Shown piece by piece: positions 31,430 through 34,628 of a DNA stretch of 34,628 bases. The notes under the pieces are model-generated. The model did no database searches. It was not told where the DNA came from and saw only the letters and a list, made by a program, of their open reading frames with translations. Each line of letters starts with the position of its first letter. The stretch's first letter is position 1. Source of the stretch: an uncultured Acholeplasmataceae bacterium (GTDB taxonomy: Bacteria > Bacillota_I > Bacilli_A > RF39 > UBA660); assembly GCA_905203475.1 (NCBI GenBank), contig CAJKWD010000008.1, forward strand, positions 1-34,628. The letters run 5' to 3'. Both the position numbers and the translations under genes were made by a program.

Positions 31430-31936
31430 ATGGTAAAATATAAATCTGATTATGAATACTATCATTTGATAGAAGATATATTAAATCATGACGAGTTTGG
31501 AAGAGTAGGAGAAATTGCTCAACATGGAGGAATTACTAGATTAGAACATTCTTTAAGAGTATCTTACTATTCATATAAGATTGCACGTCGTTTAGGATTA
31601 CACTATAAAGAAACGGCTCGTGCTGGCTTATTACATGATTTTTTTGAAAATACAACTGATACTTCTAAGAAGGGAAAACTTCATCAATTTATGAATCATC
31701 CAAGAGAAGCTTGTGAAAATGCAAAAACATATTTTGAAATTAGCCCATTAGAAGAAGATATTATTAAATGTCATATGTTTCCAAGTAATACCCTAGTACC
31801 AAGATATTTAGAGAGTTGGATTGTAAACTTCGTTGATAAAACGGTAGCAACTTATGAATTTAGTAAATCGTTCCAATATAAATTTAGTTATCTAACAAAT
31901 TTTTACATTATCTTGTTATTTAATTTTCTAAAGTAA
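31430..31936 (+). CDS. HD-domain hydrolase
   Basis: 168 residues, start behind GAAGGGA; an ATG four bases earlier is in a different, closed frame. HD motif is complete: His40 (EHSLRVS), His69-Asp70 (LLHDFF) and Asp136 (NFVDKT). It belongs with the short metal-dependent phosphohydrolases of the HD superfamily, such as the YfbR/YedJ-like enzymes acting on nucleotides; the substrate cannot be read from sequence. The C terminus turns hydrophobic (YLTNFYIILLFNFLK), unusual for the group, possibly a membrane tail or shortened C terminus. Confidence 0.85.
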   Translation: MVKYKSDYEYYHLIEDILNHDEFGRVGEIAQHGGITRLEHSLRVSYYSYKIARRLGLHYKETARAGLLHDFFENTTDTSKKGKLHQFMNHPREACENAKTYFEISPLEEDIIKCHMFPSNTLVPRYLESWIVNFVDKTVATYEFSKSFQYKFSYLTNFYIILLFNFLK

Positions 31937-31942
31937 AAAAAC

Positions 31943-31963
31943 AAAGACCAAATGGTCTTTTTT
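31943..31963 (+). terminator. intrinsic terminator after the HD gene
   Basis: AAAGACCA (31943-31950), AA, TGGTCTTT (31953-31960), then T3. Confidence 0.8.
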
Positions 31964-31986
31964 CTATTTTCTAAATAGATGTCCTG

Positions 31987-31995
31987 TGATAAAAT
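31987..31995 (+). promoter_or_regulatory. extended -10 promoter for tRNA-Arg
   Basis: TGATAAAAT, TGn plus TAAAAT, eight bases before the tRNA start. Confidence 0.5.
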
Positions 31996-32003
31996 ATAGA
32001 TGT

Positions 32004-32080
32004 GTCCTCGTAGCTCAGTAGGATAGAGCGATTGCCTCCTAAGCAATAGGTCGTTGGTTCGATTCCAATCGGGGACGCCA
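32004..32080 (+). tRNA. tRNA-Arg (anticodon CCT)
   Basis: 77 bases with encoded CCA. Acceptor stem GTCCTCG (32004-32010) pairs with CGGGGAC (32070-32076) with one T-G pair; discriminator G32077. Anticodon stem ATTGC / GCAAT around CTCCTAA, anticodon CCT at 32038-32040, reading AGG. T loop GTTCGATTC is intact. A membrane protein gene follows 32 bases downstream with no terminator or promoter between, so they are probably co-transcribed. Confidence 0.95.
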
Positions 32081-32112
32081 CTTTAATATGTCGTAAGATG
32101 TAAGGAGTTAGT

Positions 32113-32892
32113 ATGAAAAAATTAAGAAATCTGTATAAAGAGAGTAGTACAGTCTCATTTACTGTATATATAGTACTAAGATTGCTTGTAATTCTTTGTA
32201 TGATTAGAGAATTGATGCATGGCAATATTGAAAATGCACTACTTTGTATTTTATCATTAATTCTATTTTTATTACCGGTATTGATTGAGAAAACCTTTAA
32301 AATTGATTTACCAACACCGTTAGAAGTAATTATCCTTATCTTTATATTCTCTGCAGAAATACTAGGTGAAATAAATAATTTCTATGGAATGTTTCATAAC
32401 TTTGATGATATTTTACATACCATCAATGGCTTTTTAGCAGCTAGTGTAGGATTTTCATTGATTTATTTATTAAATGAGAATACAGATAAATTGAAGTTAT
32501 CTCCTATTTTTGTTTCTCTTGTTGCTTTTTGTTTTTCAATGACAATTGGTGTAGCATGGGAATTCTTTGAGTATGGTATGGATCGTTATTTTGGTACAGA
32601 TATGCAAAAAGATGAGTATGTTGAAACAATTAAAACAGTGACTTTAGATCCTGAACAGAAGAATCAAGTTGTTGTAATTGATCATATTGATCATACAGTT
32701 ATTTATGATGAAAATAATCAACCAATCGCTCAGGTAGATCATTATTTAGATATTGGATTAAATGATACAATGAATGATTTAGTTGTTAATTTTATTGGTG
32801 CTTTTGTATTTAGCTTTTTTGGATATTTGTATATTGTAAATCAAAAACGTTATGCTTTAGCAGGAGTATTTTTAACGAAAAGGAAAGAATAA
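32113..32892 (+). CDS. polytopic membrane protein, DUF2238/YjdF-like
   Basis: 259 residues, start behind AAGGAG. About six membrane segments. Conserved polar residues lie at helix ends as in the DUF2238/YjdF group: FDDILHTINGFLAA (about residues 97-110), GVAWEFFEYGMD (about 146-157) and DIGLNDTMNDLVVNFIGA (about 216-233). These Asp, His and Glu positions could bind a metal, but the function is not known. A hydrophilic insert of about 50 residues (VETIKTVTLD ... QVDHY) before the last motif is unusual. It follows the tRNA closely and is probably transcribed with it, and the next gene starts 20 bases after its stop. Confidence 0.7.
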   Translation: MKKLRNLYKESSTVSFTVYIVLRLLVILCMIRELMHGNIENALLCILSLILFLLPVLIEKTFKIDLPTPLEVIILIFIFSAEILGEINNFYGMFHNFDDILHTINGFLAASVGFSLIYLLNENTDKLKLSPIFVSLVAFCFSMTIGVAWEFFEYGMDRYFGTDMQKDEYVETIKTVTLDPEQKNQVVVIDHIDHTVIYDENNQPIAQVDHYLDIGLNDTMNDLVVNFIGAFVFSFFGYLYIVNQKRYALAGVFLTKRKE

Positions 32893-32912
32893 TAATGATA
32901 GGAAGTGAAATT

Positions 32913-33128
32913 ATGGGGAATAATAGACAGTTAAATAAAATTTTATTTTGGTTAGGAATTGCAATGATGGTATGTGGTTTTTTATTATTTCTATTTTCTT
33001 TACAGCCTATTTTGTCACAAACAAGAGAAACAGAAATACGTCTTTCTGAATATATGATGCCAGCTTTATCTTTATTTATTACCATTGTTGGATTTATTTG
33101 TATTAAAATATATAGAAAAAAATACTAA
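32913..33128 (+). CDS. small two-segment membrane protein
   Basis: 71 residues from ATG 32913, behind GGAAGTG; an ATG six codons earlier lacks a site. Two hydrophobic segments (about residues 10-29 and 47-66) joined by a loop containing RETEIRLSEY, and a basic tail. No family recognised. Follows the YjdF-like gene and shares its terminator. Confidence 0.65.
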   Translation: MGNNRQLNKILFWLGIAMMVCGFLLFLFSLQPILSQTRETEIRLSEYMMPALSLFITIVGFICIKIYRKKY

Positions 33129-33152
33129 AAGATGATTTTCTCATCTTTTTTT
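33127..33152 (+). terminator. intrinsic terminator
   Basis: AAAAGATGA (33127-33135) pairs with TCATCTTTT (33141-33149) with a 5-base loop, then T3. Ends the tRNA-containing unit. Confidence 0.8.
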
Positions 33153-33201
33153 GTTTAATCATAAAAAATATGCACATAACAAATAAAAAAGGGGAAAATA
33201 T

Positions 33202-33642
33202 ATGAAACAAACATTAGGTTCAAAACTAGGTATTTTATATAAAAGAAATTGGTTATTATTTCTATTTAGTATTTTTGTAGCAATTTTAGGAATTATTTTC
33301 TTTCAAACGCATATATTGGTATTATGTGTTATTGGTATGATGTTATTTAGCATTGGTATTTATTATTTGTTGGATTTATTGTTCAGCCATATCATTGTTT
33401 ATCAAAATGGCTTTTGTGTGAAACACTTTCTCTGTAGGCCATCTTTAGTAATTCCATATCGTGAGATTGATGTATTAGAACAAGAAAAAAGAAAATATCG
33501 CTTTTTAGGACATCTAGATTTTCGTACTTATTATCATTTTATTCATAAACCGTACGACACATTATTTACAGTATCTAAAAAAGAGTATTTTAATCTTTCT
33601 TTCTTATTGGATAAAATGAATACACTCACTTTTCAAAAGTAA
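33202..33642 (+). CDS. small membrane protein with PH-like C-terminal part
   Basis: 146 residues, start behind AAGGGGA. Two membrane segments (about 17-35 and 38-58) followed by about 85 soluble residues: IIVYQNGFCVKHFLCRPSLV, then IPYREIDVLE, a strand-rich pattern like bacterial PH domains that follow a membrane hairpin. The match is by pattern only. Ligand and function unknown. No clear promoter; no T-rich terminator before corA. Confidence 0.55.
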   Translation: MKQTLGSKLGILYKRNWLLFLFSIFVAILGIIFFQTHILVLCVIGMMLFSIGIYYLLDLLFSHIIVYQNGFCVKHFLCRPSLVIPYREIDVLEQEKRKYRFLGHLDFRTYYHFIHKPYDTLFTVSKKEYFNLSFLLDKMNTLTFQK

Positions 33643-33658
33643 AAAAGTAGGTTATAAT
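33630..33658 (+). promoter_or_regulatory. promoter for the CorA-like gene
   Basis: TTTTCA (33630-33635), 17-base spacer, TATAAT (33653-33658), starting inside the end of the preceding gene. Confidence 0.55.
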
Positions 33659-33681
33659 GGAGAAGAATAGGGTGATGTATT

Positions 33682-34623
33682 ATGATGAAAATATATAAGA
33701 CAGAATTAGAAACAGGCGTATTAAATTCACTAGAAACAATCGAACCAAACTGTTGGATTGAGTTAGTACAACCAACTTTAGAAGAGAGTAAATTAGTATG
33801 TGAGAAAACAGGAATCGATCATCGTTTGATTTCTAAAGTACTAGATGAATCAGAATTATCTCGTGTTGAAGTAGAAGGAGAAGCAACCCTGATTGTATTA
33901 AATATTCCATATCTTGTGGATCGTTCCCGTAAAAATAAATATCGTACTTTACCACTGGGAATTATTCATACCAATCAATATATTGTCACTGTTTTATTAA
34001 AAGAAAATAAATTATTTGAAGATTTTGAAAATGGAAATGTACGTGAATTTTTCACCCAAAAGAAAACTCGTTTTACGATTCAATTATTGCTTCGTATTTC
34101 ACAAGGATATTTAATGGGACTTGATGAAATGAATAAAGATATTCAAAGACAAGAACATATTCTAGCTAAAGCGACAAAGAATCAAGAATTAATTGAAATG
34201 TTAAATATTGAGAAAAGTTTAGTATATTTTATGGGGGGATTAAAGTACAATCAAGCAACATTGGAAAAACTTGCTAAAGGAACGATTATTCCATTTTATG
34301 AAGAGGATTTAGAACTATTAGAAGATGCGATGATTGAAAGCAATCAGGCCGTTGAAATGGCAAATATTTATAAAGAAATCATGTCTAGTACGACAGAAAC
34401 ATATGCTAGTATTATTTCTAATAATTTAAACGTATTAATGAAATTTTTAGCAGGAATTACCATCGTATTTTCTATCCCGACAATGATCGCATCATTTATG
34501 GGTATGAACGTACCACTTGGTGATTTCGCAACCAATCCAGCATCCTTTTTCATCTTAGCACTGATATCACTAGGGCTTGCATTATTAATTGCATATTGGC
34601 TAAAGAAAAAAGATATGTTATAA
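33682..34623 (+). CDS. corA: CorA-type divalent cation transporter
   Basis: 313 residues, start behind AGGGTGATG; the second codon is also ATG and could be used. A large cytoplasmic N-terminal funnel (1-250) with a long helix, then two membrane segments at about 253-272 and 286-307 at the C terminus. The selectivity loop motif GMN (274-276) between them is intact, in SFMGMNVPLG. CorA proteins form pentameric channels for Mg2+, with some members carrying Co2+, Ni2+ or Zn2+. A basic tail KKKDML ends the protein. Complete in the window; downstream context is cut off. Confidence 0.93.
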   Translation: MMKIYKTELETGVLNSLETIEPNCWIELVQPTLEESKLVCEKTGIDHRLISKVLDESELSRVEVEGEATLIVLNIPYLVDRSRKNKYRTLPLGIIHTNQYIVTVLLKENKLFEDFENGNVREFFTQKKTRFTIQLLLRISQGYLMGLDEMNKDIQRQEHILAKATKNQELIEMLNIEKSLVYFMGGLKYNQATLEKLAKGTIIPFYEEDLELLEDAMIESNQAVEMANIYKEIMSSTTETYASIISNNLNVLMKFLAGITIVFSIPTMIASFMGMNVPLGDFATNPASFFILALISLGLALLIAYWLKKKDML

Positions 34624-34628
34624 TCATA

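Noticed and set aside
31971..32225. Minus-strand open frame with a stretch reading SPIGIEPTTYCLGG
   Set aside because: This is the translated complement of the tRNA-Arg gene, a common false protein.
32810..33085. Minus-strand open frame opposite the small membrane protein
   Set aside because: Overlaps two better-supported plus-strand genes and has no ribosome site or promoter.

Overview
The window is about 34.6 kb of AT-rich, gene-dense chromosome (roughly one third G+C by eye), with short intergenic gaps and a U-tract hairpin after nearly every transcription unit. It looks like a low-GC Gram-positive of class Bacilli, possibly an uncultured gut lineage near Erysipelotrichia or the RF39-type groups. 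Three things support this. First, the block radC-mreC-mreD-spoIVFA-spoIVFB-rplU-prp-rpmA-...-obg keeps the Bacillus subtilis gene order. Second, ribosomal protein L27 carries the Firmicutes N-terminal extension, and its processing protease Prp is encoded beside it. Third, an L21-type mRNA leader precedes rplU. Several genes end in TGA, so the code is standard rather than mycoplasma-like. I see no insertion sequence, prophage, CRISPR array or rRNA.

Layout: (1) 1-4032: membrane-anchored C39-like peptidase, mutL, and an alpha/beta hydrolase whose nucleophile position is Asp. (2) 4062-8132: a monocistronic 733-residue protein built from repeated sigma-region-4-like units, then proS. (3) 8166-12141: SPOR-like small protein, radC, mreCD, spoIVFA/spoIVFB. 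(4) 12131-13238: the L21 leader operon rplU-prp-rpmA. (5) 13264-14411, the slot held by spo0B in B. subtilis: a short structured transcript encoding the 9-residue peptide MWRWLTRFF, a degenerate CPBP membrane protein and a 47-residue membrane peptide. (6) 14464-16525: obg, a sirtuin, and a convergent DUF192 gene. (7) 16844-19333: DUF192 divergent from an Flp-type pilin, then an OmpR-type two-component system. (8) 19355-23049: M14 carboxypeptidase-like protein and a two-gene rnfC-rnfD module. (9) 23053-25995: rpmB, a ZnuA-like lipoprotein lacking the metal ligands, yidD, rnc, yebC. (10) 25986-31305: two small XRE regulators, a SNF2-family helicase with a SWIM finger, a YerB-like lipid/wall-side protein, and a small unknown. 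(11) 31389-34623: HD-domain hydrolase, tRNA-Arg(CCT), YjdF-like membrane protein, two small membrane proteins, and a CorA-type transporter.

Most of the content is housekeeping: mismatch repair, translation, ribosome assembly, cell shape, dsRNA processing. The least ordinary pieces are the sigma-4-repeat protein, the Trp/Arg minigene transcript in the spo0B slot, the divergent DUF192/pilin pair sharing a palindrome, the ligand-less ZnuA homologue, the Asp-nucleophile hydrolase and the stand-alone rnfCD pair. Many start codons were moved downstream from the longest open frame because a clear ribosome binding site marks an internal start. Extended -10 promoters (TGnTATAAT-like) are common here. 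All function calls come from reading the sequence by eye; no database search was run.
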